Below, one piece after another: positions 16,454 through 24,709 of a stretch of 31,074 nucleotides of DNA. Below the pieces are notes generated by a model. It saw only the letters and a program-made list of their open reading frames with translations. It was not told the DNA's origin and did no database searches. A program made the translations under genes and the position numbers. The first letter of the stretch is position 1. Each line of letters opens with the position of its first letter. The stretch is from UBA6136 sp964344495 (GTDB taxonomy: Bacteria > Pseudomonadota > Gammaproteobacteria > Methylococcales > Methylococcaceae), in the NCBI GenBank assembly GCA_964344495.1, contig CAYFNI010000013.1:1-31074 (forward strand), read 5' to 3'.

Positions 16454-19309
16454 TCAGGGGGTTCCCATGATGCTGTCCCACAGCTGCCGGATACGGGCGC
16501 GTCGGGACTGAAATTCATCCTGCGGCACCTGTGCAGGAATTTCCTGCAAGGCGGCCCGGTGTGCCCGGTCGCGGTAAAGACAGTAGGACTGCTTCAGGAA
16601 CGCCGCATCCTCCGGAGCCAGAAATCCCGCCACGGCAAGACTCTCCAGCAGCCTGACCACATCGGTCCATTCGGTCAGGGCGACACAGGCATGAGCCCGT
16701 AAAAGGACGCCGAATTGTACTAGAAACTCGATATCCACGATACCGCCGGCATCCTGCTTGAGCCCAAACTGGCCGGCTTCGCGTTTGCCCAGGGCCTCCC
16801 GCATCTTTTCGCGCATGTCGCGCACGTCCTGCTGCAGGGCTTTGCCATCGCGAACCCGGCACAGCGATTGGCGGCGCACATGGGTGAACTGCTCGGCGAT
16901 GGCGGTATCCCCGGCAATGAAACGGGCCTTGACCAGGGCTTGCTGCTCCCAGGTCCAGGCCTCATGCATCTGATAGGTGGCGAAGGCCTCGATCCGGCTG
17001 ACCAGCAAACCCGAGCTGCCCGAGGGCCGCAACCGCAGGTCGGTCTCGTAGAGGATGCCATCGGGCGTGTTGGTGGCCAGCAAATGGATGATGCGTTTGC
17101 CCAGTCGGGTGAAGAATTCGGCGACGGCCACCGGTTTGTCGCCGTCGGTGAGCGCCTCCCCTTCGCCTTCGTAGAGGAACACCAGATCCAGGTCCGACCC
17201 ATAGCCCAGTTCCAGTCCGCCTAGCTTGCCGTAAGCGATGACAGCGAAGTGGCTGGGGCTGTCCGGCTCTGCCCCGGGCGGCACGCCATGGCGGGCGGCG
17301 GTCAAGCGCCAGGCGTGCTGCAGGGCGCTCTCGACGGCCGTTTCTGCAATGTAGGTGAGGTAATCGCTGACGACCATCAGCGGAATGGCGCCGGAGACGT
17401 CGGCCGCCGCCACGCGCAGGACGTTGGCTTGCTTGAACCGGCGCAGGACACTCATCAGCTGTTCCATGTCATCGGTATCGATGGCGTCCAGTCGACGGGC
17501 CAGATCCTGTCGCAGTTCATCGCGGGTCAACGGCCGGTAGAGTGTCCGCGGGTCGATCAGTTCGTCCAGCAGGAGCGGCGTGTGGGCGATGGCATGGGCA
17601 ATCCAGGGACTGGCAGCACACAGCTTGACCAGTTGTTCGCGCGCCGAAGGCTTTTCCGCCAACAGAGTCAGGTAGACGTTACGGCTGGCGATGGCTTCGA
17701 TCAGTCGCAGGACTCGCTCCAGCGTCTGCGGGGGGTGCTCGGTCTGGGCGGCGCTCCGCACCAGTTCCGGCAGGAGGCGCTGCAGTTCAGATTCGCCACG
17801 TGGCGTCAGACGCCGGATCGGGTGCGACTGGCGGAAAGTCTCGAGCAGTGGCAAGGCCGCTTCGGTCGCGCTGAAGCCGAGTGCCTGCAGGCTGGCGGTC
17901 GTGGCGTCAGGGTCGCCGTTGAGCGGCAGGCGGAGGGTCTCGGTGGTCTGGCCGCCCGTGATCACGTCCTCGAAGAGCGCGTGAACCTGCACCCGCACCT
18001 GGTCGAGCGCCTGTTTGAAACTGGCCCAATCAGGATGCCCCAGGGCAAAGGCCAAAGCCTGTTGTTCGACCGCCCCGACCGGCAGATCGTGGGTCTGGCG
18101 GTCTGCATACTGTTGCAGGCGGTTTTCAACGATACGCAGATAGCGATAGGCGTCCAGCAGCCACTCGACCGATTCGGCCGGCATCAGACCAAGCGCGCCG
18201 ATACGCGCCAGCACCACCTGCAGGCGCCGTTCACGCAGGCTTTTTTCCTGTCCGCCACGGATCAGCTGGAAGGCTTGAGTGATGAATTCGATTTCGCGGA
18301 TGCCCCCGGGTCCCAGCTTGACGTTTTCCTGCCGGTCCTTGCGGATCAGTTCCTGACTGATCTTGCGTTTCAGTTCGCGCAATTCGCCCAGCGCCCGGTA
18401 ATCGAGATAGCGTCGGTAGACAAAAGGCCGCAGGAAGTTTTCCAGCGCCTGTCCGGCGTCGCGGTCGCCCGCGAGGGCTCGCACCTTGACCATGGCATAG
18501 CGCTCCCACTCGCGCGCCTGACTCTGGTAGTAGGTCTCGAGTGCCTCGAAGCTCATCACCAGGGGTCCCGAGTCGCCGAACGGGCGCAAGCGGGTGTCCA
18601 CACGGAAGACAAAGCCGTCCTCGGTCGGCGTGTCCAGTACCTTGATCAGTTGACGGGCGAGCCGGGTGTAGAACTCGGCGTAGCTGGTTTCGCGCCGGTC
18701 TGACAGTTCGCCATTGTCGCGAAAGGCGAAGATCAGGTCGATGTCGGAGGAGAAGTTGAGTTCCCAGGCGCCCAGCTTGCCCATGCCCAGCACGACCAGA
18801 TTCTGCGGATGCCCGTGCTGATTGACCGGTGTGCCGCGACTCTCGCATGCCCATCGGAACAGCGGGTCCAGTGCCGAATCGATGCAGCTTTCCGCCAGTC
18901 GCGAAAGGTCACCCAGCGTTTCATTCAGCGGTGCCCAGCCGGCGATGTCGCGCCAGGCGATGCGGACCATCTCGCGGTTGCGAAAGCGTCGCAGGCGTTG
19001 CATCAGATCAGCTTCGGTCGCCACCCCGGCCAGCGCTTCGGCCAGGAGGGGCGTAAAACCGGTGTCGTCCTGACTGTTCAGCAGCCGCCCCGAATCGATC
19101 AGGGACCGGAGCAGGGCCGGGCGGCGACTGCATTGCTCGGCGATAAACGGGCTGGCGGCCCAGACGGTGGGCAGTGACTGGGTGATACGCTCCGGCCAGC
19201 CGCTGGTTTCGATAGGCTCATCGTGCGCCTGAAAGCGTTCCCAGGCGGCAGATACCGCCGGCTGGAGGCTGGCGGGCAGGTGCGTGAACAGGCTGGCGGG
19301 ATCGTTCAT
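16454..19309 (-). CDS. glnE: Bifunctional glutamine synthetase adenylyltransferase/adenylyl-removing enzyme
   Basis: The 951-residue protein adds AMP to glutamine synthetase and removes it again, in response to PII. It has two nucleotidyltransferase halves. The N-terminal half has LGMGKLGAWELNFSSDIDLIFAF (about residues 172-195). The C-terminal half has IAYGKLGGLELGYGSDLDLVFLY (about 690-712). Each carries the paired aspartates of the catalytic site. KLGPGGIREIEFITQAFQL and DAGGIVDIEFLVQF are the matching repeats downstream of each domain. The length agrees with E. coli GlnE (946). It follows the TPR-like gene by 21 bases and precedes ilvE, so it may be co-transcribed with both. Confidence 0.97.
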   Translation of the reverse strand: MNDPASLFTHLPASLQPAVSAAWERFQAHDEPIETSGWPERITQSLPTVWAASPFIAEQCSRRPALLRSLIDSGRLLNSQDDTGFTPLLAEALAGVATEADLMQRLRRFRNREMVRIAWRDIAGWAPLNETLGDLSRLAESCIDSALDPLFRWACESRGTPVNQHGHPQNLVVLGMGKLGAWELNFSSDIDLIFAFRDNGELSDRRETSYAEFYTRLARQLIKVLDTPTEDGFVFRVDTRLRPFGDSGPLVMSFEALETYYQSQAREWERYAMVKVRALAGDRDAGQALENFLRPFVYRRYLDYRALGELRELKRKISQELIRKDRQENVKLGPGGIREIEFITQAFQLIRGGQEKSLRERRLQVVLARIGALGLMPAESVEWLLDAYRYLRIVENRLQQYADRQTHDLPVGAVEQQALAFALGHPDWASFKQALDQVRVQVHALFEDVITGGQTTETLRLPLNGDPDATTASLQALGFSATEAALPLLETFRQSHPIRRLTPRGESELQRLLPELVRSAAQTEHPPQTLERVLRLIEAIASRNVYLTLLAEKPSAREQLVKLCAASPWIAHAIAHTPLLLDELIDPRTLYRPLTRDELRQDLARRLDAIDTDDMEQLMSVLRRFKQANVLRVAAADVSGAIPLMVVSDYLTYIAETAVESALQHAWRLTAARHGVPPGAEPDSPSHFAVIAYGKLGGLELGYGSDLDLVFLYEGEGEALTDGDKPVAVAEFFTRLGKRIIHLLATNTPDGILYETDLRLRPSGSSGLLVSRIEAFATYQMHEAWTWEQQALVKARFIAGDTAIAEQFTHVRRQSLCRVRDGKALQQDVRDMREKMREALGKREAGQFGLKQDAGGIVDIEFLVQFGVLLRAHACVALTEWTDVVRLLESLAVAGFLAPEDAAFLKQSYCLYRDRAHRAALQEIPAQVPQDEFQSRRARIRQLWDSIMGTP

Positions 19310-19330
19310 GCGGACAGGTGCGGTCTCGGG

Positions 19331-20059
19331 TTATCGGTCGAAAGAGGGCGTGAACAGGCTGAAGAAGTCGGAACGTCCGGAGGTGCCATTCTTGAGGTCG
19401 AGCAGGGCCTGCTCGATTTCCTGCTTCAGTCGGGTGTCGGAAATTTTCAGACTGGGCCGGATCGGTGACTGACGGGCTTTTTCGAGGTAGGTGCGGGCTT
19501 GTTCGGTCTGGCCCTCTTCCAGCAGCCAATCGCCGTAGAAGTAATTGGTGTCGATTCCGTTCGGGTACAGCTTCAGGCCCGATTCCAGGTACTGTTTGGC
19601 CAGCTTTTTGTCCCCGTACAGCACCGGCCAGCCCGGGAGGCGCCGATACAGGTTGCCCAGCGTCACGTAGGCTGCTCCTTCAAGGGCCGGCGGGTCGATG
19701 GCAATGGCCTGCTGCAGCAGATCGCGGGCCTGTTCCAGCAGTTCCAGTGTGTCGAGGCCCAGCGCCGCGGCACTGTACGTGCAAAGGATGATGGCTTCGA
19801 CGATGAGCGGTTCAGCCCGTCCGGGATGCTGACGCTTGAGGCTGCGGACCCGTTCCAGCAACTGCCGGTATTGCGGAGCCTTCTGCTCGCGGGGTGCCTC
19901 ATAGAAGACGGTGGCCCACTCCGCCTGCAAGGCGCGGGCCTGTTGTGCGGTCGCATCCAGGGCGGCCTTGACTACAGGGGGACATGCCAGCCAGAGGGCA
20001 GCGGCTATAGGCATTGACAACAGCAGCGACCAGCGTACGCGTCCCACAGGCGTCTCCAT
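19331..20059 (-). CDS. Exported TPR-like protein (TRAP transporter TatT type)
   Basis: The 242-residue protein has an N-terminal signal peptide (SLLLSMPIAAALWLACPPVVKA). The remainder is helical with tetratricopeptide-like repeats, notably AYVTLGNLYRRLPGWPVLYGDKKLAKQYLESGL and TNYFYGDWLLEEGQTEQARTYLEKA. The phrase GWPVLYGDKKLAKQYLE..YPNGID is typical of small periplasmic proteins related to the TatT component of TRAP transporters. No TRAP permease gene is nearby, so a transport role is not supported and it is best seen as a periplasmic scaffold of unknown partner. The cysteine in LACPP is close to the cleavage site, but the context is not a good lipobox. It lies 21 bases upstream of glnE. Confidence 0.75.
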   Translation of the reverse strand: METPVGRVRWSLLLSMPIAAALWLACPPVVKAALDATAQQARALQAEWATVFYEAPREQKAPQYRQLLERVRSLKRQHPGRAEPLIVEAIILCTYSAAALGLDTLELLEQARDLLQQAIAIDPPALEGAAYVTLGNLYRRLPGWPVLYGDKKLAKQYLESGLKLYPNGIDTNYFYGDWLLEEGQTEQARTYLEKARQSPIRPSLKISDTRLKQEIEQALLDLKNGTSGRSDFFSLFTPSFDR

Positions 20060-20130
20060 TCGGTTCGATGAGCGGCCATTCTAGCGCGATGCCCGCGCCG
20101 CAGAACGCCTGCCGGAGCAGGCCGAGGGTC

Positions 20131-21309
20131 TTACCGCGCCAGCGCCAAGTGCAGCAGGCCACCGAGTCCGGCGCGAAGTTCCTCGAGTCCGATCAGGCCG
20201 TCATGATTGCTGTCAATCGCGTCAAAGACGGCATCGGTGCCCAGCCATTCTTCGCGCGTGATCTCGCCGTTGTGGTCCAGGTCGTATATCTGGAACAGCC
20301 GGGTGACCGCCGGATCAAGGCTGGCCTGTCCTTCCAGCTGACGCAGCCGGTGGGCCAGCAGGGCTTCGGTATTCTCCAGCGCCTTGGTGAAACCCTGAAT
20401 GCCCTCGGCCAGTTTGTCGGTCGCCATGCGGTCGGCGGCGTGCATCTGGTCGAACAGCGTCTGATTCATTTCGATGCGCTCAAGCCCGGCGCCTGCAGCC
20501 TGAGCCGGATCAAGCCGGCGCGTCAGCGGGCCAGCCGTGGCGTCCAGTTCCTTGAGCAGGGCGGGAGAAATGGTCAGCAGGTCGCAGCCGGCCAGTTCGA
20601 TGATCTCGCCGATGTTGCGGAAGCTCGCGCCCATGACTTCGGTGCGATAGCCGAACTGCTTGTAGTAGGTGTAAATGCGGCTGACGGACTGCACCCCGGG
20701 ATCTTCGGCCGAAGGGTAATCCTGCCCGGTTTCCTTCTTGTACCAGTCGAGAATACGCCCGACGAACGGTGAAATCAGGGTCACGCCGGCCTCGGCACAG
20801 GCGATGGCCTGATGCAGGCCGAACAGCAGGGTGAGGTTACAGTGGATGCCTTCGGATTCCAGAATCTCGGCGGCACGAATCCCTTCCCAGGTGGAGGCAA
20901 TCTTGATCAGCACCCGGGAGCGGTCAATGCCGGCAGCGGCATAGGCGGCCATGATGTCGCGCGCCTTGCGGACGGTGGCGTCGGTGTCCCAGGACAGGCG
21001 TGCATCGACTTCCGTGGACACGCGGCCGGGGATGATCTCGAGAATCCGCAGCCCAAAAGTGATGGCCAGCCGGTCGAAAGCAAGGGAGACAACGGCCCGG
21101 TCATCGGCCCCGGTGCCCAGTGCCTGTCGGGCTTCATGCAGAGTTTGGTCGACCACGTCCTGATATTCGGGCATCTGCGCGGCGGCCGCGATCAGTGACG
21201 GGTTGGTGGTGGCATCGCGCGGGGTAAAGCGGCGGATGGCCTGGAAGTCGCCCGTGTCGGCGACGACTACGGTCATGGTCCGAAGTTGTTCGAGTAGCGA
21301 CTGACTCAT
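20131..21309 (-). CDS. tal: Transaldolase with a C-terminal EF-hand pair
   Basis: Residues 1 to about 320 form a complete transaldolase of the TalB type: FTPRDATTNPSLI, the Schiff-base Lys136 in RVLIKIASTWEG, CNLTLLFGLHQAIACAEAG, ISPFVGRILDWYK and the phosphate-site GASFRNIGEI. It moves a dihydroxyacetone unit between sugar phosphates in the pentose phosphate pathway. About 70 further residues carry two canonical calcium-binding loops, Asp343-x-Asp345-x-Asn347-Gly ... Glu354 and Asp366-x-Asn368-x-Asp370-Gly ... Glu377. Ordinary TalB has about 317 residues, so this is an in-frame domain addition. Calcium binding is likely from the intact loops; a regulatory effect on the enzyme is inference. 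It lies downstream of a SemiSWEET gene (47 bases) and divergent from gnd. Confidence 0.95.
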   Translation of the reverse strand: MSQSLLEQLRTMTVVVADTGDFQAIRRFTPRDATTNPSLIAAAAQMPEYQDVVDQTLHEARQALGTGADDRAVVSLAFDRLAITFGLRILEIIPGRVSTEVDARLSWDTDATVRKARDIMAAYAAAGIDRSRVLIKIASTWEGIRAAEILESEGIHCNLTLLFGLHQAIACAEAGVTLISPFVGRILDWYKKETGQDYPSAEDPGVQSVSRIYTYYKQFGYRTEVMGASFRNIGEIIELAGCDLLTISPALLKELDATAGPLTRRLDPAQAAGAGLERIEMNQTLFDQMHAADRMATDKLAEGIQGFTKALENTEALLAHRLRQLEGQASLDPAVTRLFQIYDLDHNGEITREEWLGTDAVFDAIDSNHDGLIGLEELRAGLGGLLHLALAR

Positions 21310-21356
21310 GCGAGGCTCCTGAAAAAGGTAAATCGTGACGTTGGGTGTGGGCCGCG

Positions 21357-21623
21357 TTACGGACCGGTCCGGTCGAACCAGAGCTTCATGGCGATGATGC
21401 TCGTCGACAGGGCCAGTGTGATGCTGTTCGAGAGTACGATGGGCAGCGAACCGATGTTCATTCCGTAGATCAACCAGAGCAGCACGCCGAGACTGAACAG
21501 CAGAAACATCCCGAATGATATGTCGCTGGCCGAACGGGACCGCCAGGTCTTGATGACTTGCGGAACGAATGAGACGGTCGTGAGGGTGCCGGCGACGGCG
21601 CCAATCAGTTCGGTGGTGTCCAT
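21357..21623 (-). CDS. SemiSWEET-type PQ-loop transporter
   Basis: The 88-residue protein has three transmembrane helices (about residues 6-25, 36-55 and 63-82), the triple-helix bundle of SemiSWEETs. The PQ motif lies in TVSFVPQVIKTWRSRSA, and DISFGMFLLFSLGVLLWLIYG with NSITLALS matches the family. Dimers of such proteins carry sugars across the membrane in characterised cases. Its place directly upstream of a transaldolase and opposite gnd suggests it moves a sugar used in the same pathway, but substrate is not deducible. The ATG at 21623 begins MDTTELIG. Confidence 0.92.
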   Translation of the reverse strand: MDTTELIGAVAGTLTTVSFVPQVIKTWRSRSASDISFGMFLLFSLGVLLWLIYGMNIGSLPIVLSNSITLALSTSIIAMKLWFDRTGP

Positions 21624-21768
21624 GAGGTGCCGGAGTGCGGACGCGGAGGCTGTTTCATCGGCTTCAAGCTTCGGGTTAGGTCATGGGGCACTCTAGCATG
21701 AGTCGACGGCCGCTGTGGATGATTACGGATCAGCGCGCGCCCACCTCGGGGAGCGATGCATTTTGGGA

Positions 21769-21792
21769 GTATCCTTCACCCTGAGGGGATAC
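21769..21792. promoter_or_regulatory. Inverted repeat upstream of gnd
   Basis: GTATCC (21769-21774) and GGATAC (21787-21792) form a perfect inverted repeat with a 12-base spacer, 28 bases before the gnd ATG. The right arm could be part of the -10 region. It may be an operator or chance. Confidence 0.25.
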
Positions 21793-21819
21793 CGGTTTTA
21801 ACCAAATGGGGGTGAGACG

Positions 21820-23235
21820 ATGAAGCAGTGTGACATCGGCCTGATCGGGCTGGCGGTAATGGGCGAAAATCTGGTCCTGAATATGGCGTCGAAGGGGTTC
21901 AGCGTGGCCGTGTTTAACCGAACCACGTCGGTGACCGAACAGTTTGCCGCCGGGCGAGCAAAGCATCTGAGCATTACGCCCTGCCTGACGCTGGAGGATT
22001 TTGTGGCCGCATTGGCCACGCCGCGCAAAGTGCAGATCATGGTCAAGGCCGGGGCGCCGGTTGACGCGGTGATCGAGCAGCTCATCCCCATGCTGGAGCC
22101 GGGTGACATCATCATCGATGGCGGCAATTCGCTGTGGACCGATACCCAGCGGCGGGAAAAGCAGCTGCGCGAGCGGGGGCTGCATTTCTTCGGCGTCGGT
22201 ATTTCCGGGGGTGAGGAAGGGGCGTTAAAGGGGCCATCGATCATGCCCGGTGGTTCGCCGGAGGGGTGGCGGGCGATCGCGCCGATCTATACCCGTATCG
22301 CGGCGGTGGCCGAGGGTGAGGCCTGTTGCCGCCATATGGGGACGGATGGCGCCGGTCATTATGTCAAGATGGTTCATAACGGCATCGAGTACGGCGACAT
22401 GCAGCTGATCTGCGAAGCGTATGCCGTCCTCAAGGCCGTGCTGAACCCTTCTGCCGAGCGGCTGGCGGCCATTTTCAGCGACTGGAATCGCGGCGAGCTG
22501 GACTCGTTCCTGATCGATATCACCGGCAAGATTCTGGCCCGGATTGATCCTGTCAGCGGCCGGCCCCTGGTGGACATGATCGTCGACAAGGCCGGTCAGA
22601 AGGGCACCGGCAAATGGACGGTCGGCCATGCCACCGACATGGCCGTGCCGCTTTCGGTCATTGCCAGTGCTGTCGAGGCACGCATCCTCAGTGCCTTGAA
22701 AGCCGAGCGGGTAGCGGCTTCGCACCTGTTGTCGGGCCCCCCGCCGGTGGCCTTTGAGGGGGATGGCCAGGCGCTGATCGATGCCGTGCATGATGCGTTG
22801 TATGCCAGCAAAATCATCAGTTATGCCCAGGGTTTTGTGCAGTTGCGGGCGGCATCCGAGCTATATCAATGGCATCTGAATTTTGAAGATATTGCGGCGA
22901 TCTGGCGCGGTGGCTGCATCATTCGCGCGCGGTTTCTGAATCGCATTGCGGAAGCCTACCGTCGTGATCCCGCACTCAAGAACTTGATTCTGGATGCTTA
23001 CTTCCGCGACATTCTGGCCAGGTCGCAAGCGGGTTGGCGGCGGGTGGTGCAGCTGGCTATCGAGTTTGGTGTGGCGGTTCCGGCCTTTTCGGCCGCGCTG
23101 GCGTATTACGACAGCTACCGGGCCGAGCGACTCCCGGCCAATCTTCTGCAGGCGCAACGGGATTATTTTGGCGCCCATACGTATGAGCGTATCGACAAAC
23201 CCGAAGGCGAGTTTTTTCACACGGAGTGGTTCTGA
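21820..23235 (+). CDS. gnd: 6-phosphogluconate dehydrogenase, decarboxylating
   Basis: The 471-residue enzyme oxidises 6-phosphogluconate to ribulose 5-phosphate and CO2 with NADP. GLIGLAVMGENLVLNMASKG is the nucleotide-binding start, and FNRTT after it favours NADP. GGNSLWTDTQRR, GVGISGGEEGALKGPSIMPGG and the catalytic KMVHNGIEYGDMQLI (Lys, His, Glu) follow. DKAGQKGTGKWT and the C-terminal substrate-tail residues YFGAHTYERID complete the family. Length equals that of the E. coli enzyme type. A GGGGGTGAG ribosome binding site precedes the ATG. It is divergent from the SemiSWEET-transaldolase pair and is followed closely by a small membrane-protein frame. Confidence 0.97.
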   Translation: MKQCDIGLIGLAVMGENLVLNMASKGFSVAVFNRTTSVTEQFAAGRAKHLSITPCLTLEDFVAALATPRKVQIMVKAGAPVDAVIEQLIPMLEPGDIIIDGGNSLWTDTQRREKQLRERGLHFFGVGISGGEEGALKGPSIMPGGSPEGWRAIAPIYTRIAAVAEGEACCRHMGTDGAGHYVKMVHNGIEYGDMQLICEAYAVLKAVLNPSAERLAAIFSDWNRGELDSFLIDITGKILARIDPVSGRPLVDMIVDKAGQKGTGKWTVGHATDMAVPLSVIASAVEARILSALKAERVAASHLLSGPPPVAFEGDGQALIDAVHDALYASKIISYAQGFVQLRAASELYQWHLNFEDIAAIWRGGCIIRARFLNRIAEAYRRDPALKNLILDAYFRDILARSQAGWRRVVQLAIEFGVAVPAFSAALAYYDSYRAERLPANLLQAQRDYFGAHTYERIDKPEGEFFHTEWF

Positions 23236-23265
23236 GATGGGATCTCTCGTCGCTGGTGCAGGGTC

Positions 23266-23436
23266 ATGAGGCGGTGGCTCGGGCACTCGCCCTGGCGCCG
23301 GAGAGTCGCCTGGATGCTTATGGGGGTGGGCGGGCTCAGCATTCTGCTGGCACCGGGCAATGCCGGAGTATGGCTTGCCGCAGCCGGCGTGCTGTTGGAG
23401 GCGCTGGGGGTGGTGCTCCGCCATCGGGAACGGTAG
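23266..23436 (+). CDS. Small predicted membrane protein after gnd
   Basis: A 56-residue frame begins 30 bases after the gnd stop. It starts MRRWLGHSPWRRRVAW, then two hydrophobic segments (MLMGVGGLSILLAP and AGVWLAAAGVLLEALGVVL), and ends RHRER. Positive residues flank both ends, as in a two-helix hairpin membrane protein with both termini inside. The ribosome binding site is modest (CAGGG). A competing frame from 23226 to 23456 gives a Gly/Ala/Arg-rich product without structure and is rejected. No family recognised. Confidence 0.5.
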   Translation: MRRWLGHSPWRRRVAWMLMGVGGLSILLAPGNAGVWLAAAGVLLEALGVVLRHRER

Positions 23437-23707
23437 CTGGAGGGCCACCCGTATAGGCAAGCGCCACTATACACAGAAGCTGTGGATAACTCTGTGGGCG
23501 AAGCTCTGCCGAAACCCGTTTTTATGGTCTTGCATTGGATTGGATAGAAACTAGCCAATCGATAAGTTGCTGAATATTAATGAAATTGTCATTTGAGCGG
23601 TTTTGGTGGACGAAAAATCAAGCGTTTACTGGGCTTGTGCACGAATCGATACGATTACGCATTAAAGCAGGGCGTCACGCACTGTTTCGATGCCAGCGGG
23701 AGGCGCC
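23437..23707. other. Intergenic region with DnaA-box-like sites and a tetR promoter candidate
   Basis: No gene is seen here. The left part has a perfect DnaA box in reverse orientation (TGTGGATAA, 23481-23489) and a near match facing it (CTATACACA, 23467-23475). The middle (23540-23620) is richer in A+T than its surroundings. A promoter for the TetR gene may be TTTACT (23625-23630), 17 bases, GATACG (23648-23653). AATCG-ATA-CGATT (23644-23656) is a small inverted repeat across that -10, a possible operator. Confidence 0.35.
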
Positions 23708-24295
23708 ATGAATGCGATGTCAGGCACGCGTGAAAAATTGTTGGATCAAGGGGTTGCCCTGATGATGGAGCAGGGTTACCACGGCTCAGGTTTGCAGGGG
23801 ATTCTGCAGCGCGTCGGGGTGCCCAAAGGGTCTTTCTATCACTATTTTTCCAGCAAGGAAGCGTTCAGCGCGGAGGTCATTCAGCACTACATTGAACCTT
23901 TCATTCAGCTACTGGATGCGGAATTGCACCGCCCTGATGCGTCAGGGCTGGATGCGTTGCTGGCCTATTTCAATCACCTGATCGACGAGTCGGCGCGTCG
24001 CGAGTTTCGCGGCGGCTGTTTGCTCGGCAACCTGATGGGCGAGATCGGTGAGACCAGCGAGACGTGTCGGAAGGCCCTTCGTCAGGCAGTGCAGCGTTAC
24101 AGGGATAAGCTGGCGGAGGCGATCGCACGCGGACAGGCGGAAGGCAGCTTCCGCACCGATATTCCCGCCGTGGCCCTGGCTGATCTGCTTGTCGATCAGT
24201 GGCAGGGCGCTCTGCTGCGGATGAAGATCGAACAGTCGGTCGATCCCTTGCGGGTGTGTCGCGACCATCTTTTGATCGGCTATTTTTCGGCCTGA
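23708..24295 (+). CDS. TetR family transcriptional regulator
   Basis: The 195-residue protein has an N-terminal TetR helix-turn-helix: TREKLLDQGVALMMEQGYHG, GILQRVGVPKGSFYHYFSSKEAF, the last being the recognition region. The C-terminal ligand domain contains FRGGCLLGNLMGEIGETSE, a motif of the AcuR/NemR-like branch whose members respond to reactive or small electrophilic compounds. Its cysteine could be a sensor, which is inference. The start at 23708 has a GGGAGG ribosome binding site; an upstream ATG adds six residues. The 28-bp palindrome 13 bases past its stop is the natural operator, so I infer it represses the methanethiol oxidase genes that follow and perhaps itself. Confidence 0.94.
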   Translation: MNAMSGTREKLLDQGVALMMEQGYHGSGLQGILQRVGVPKGSFYHYFSSKEAFSAEVIQHYIEPFIQLLDAELHRPDASGLDALLAYFNHLIDESARREFRGGCLLGNLMGEIGETSETCRKALRQAVQRYRDKLAEAIARGQAEGSFRTDIPAVALADLLVDQWQGALLRMKIEQSVDPLRVCRDHLLIGYFSA

Positions 24296-24305
24296 ATTTT
24301 TTTAC

Positions 24306-24336
24306 TTGCATACTAGACGACCGGTCGTCTAGTATG
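24306..24336 (+). promoter_or_regulatory. Promoter overlain by a perfect 28-bp palindromic operator
   Basis: Positions 24309-24336 read as a perfect palindrome with half-site CATACTAGACGACC. It spans TTGCAT (-35, 24306-24311), an 18-base spacer and TAGTAT (-10, 24330-24335). A repressor bound there would block RNA polymerase directly. The site is of the size and symmetry of TetR-family operators, and the gene just upstream encodes such a regulator. It drives the DUF4242 gene, mtoX and the SCO-MauG gene. Confidence 0.85.
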
Positions 24337-24391
24337 GGTGCGCGCAGGGTGAGAGCCCTGCGTTGATATCCACTGGATCGGGACACAAGCA

Positions 24392-24664
24392 ATGCCCAAG
24401 TATTTGATCGAACGAGTTATACCGGGTGCCGGCGAGTTGTCGGCCGAGGCCTTGCGGGCCATTTCGCAGCGCTCCTGCGCCGTCTTGAACGAGATGGGGC
24501 CGACCATACAGTGGCTGGAGAGTTTTGTGACCGATGACCGCGTGTACTGTCTTTACATCGCTCCAAATGAGCGGATGATTCGCGAGCATGCCGAAGCGGG
24601 CGGTTTTCCGGTGACGGAGATTCGCACTGTGCGCTCGCGTATTGATCCTGCGACGGCAGAATGA
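24392..24664 (+). CDS. DUF4242 (SCO4226-like) protein
   Basis: The 90-residue protein starts MPKYLIERVIPGAGELSAE and contains QWLESFVTDDRVYCLYIAPNERMIREHAEAGGFP, the pattern of DUF4242. The fold is a ferredoxin-like alpha/beta domain; the Streptomyces member SCO4226 binds nickel, but metal ligands here are not certain. It is cytoplasmic. It is the first gene after the TetR operator and 45 bases upstream of mtoX, so it belongs to the same operon. A role in handling a metal or small organic intermediate of the pathway is possible but unproven. Confidence 0.85.
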   Translation: MPKYLIERVIPGAGELSAEALRAISQRSCAVLNEMGPTIQWLESFVTDDRVYCLYIAPNERMIREHAEAGGFPVTEIRTVRSRIDPATAE

Positions 24665-24709
24665 GCGATTGCAAAATGATAACTATCTGAACGACGGAGA
24701 GCTGACACC

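Noticed and set aside
17249..18703. Plus-strand 484-codon frame inside glnE
   Set aside because: Antisense to glnE, whose two catalytic halves are complete.
23226..23456. 76-codon plus-strand frame after gnd
   Set aside because: The product is Gly/Ala/Arg-rich and unstructured, and the overlapping 56-residue frame has far better membrane-protein features.
23437..23707. Replication origin at the DnaA-box pair
   Set aside because: Only one perfect and one imperfect box, no 13-mer array and no dnaA, dnaN, gidA or rpmH nearby.
24309..24336. 28-bp palindrome as a rho-independent terminator of tetR
   Set aside because: No T run follows on either strand (the T run precedes it), and the palindrome coincides with a -35/-10 pair, so an operator is the better reading.
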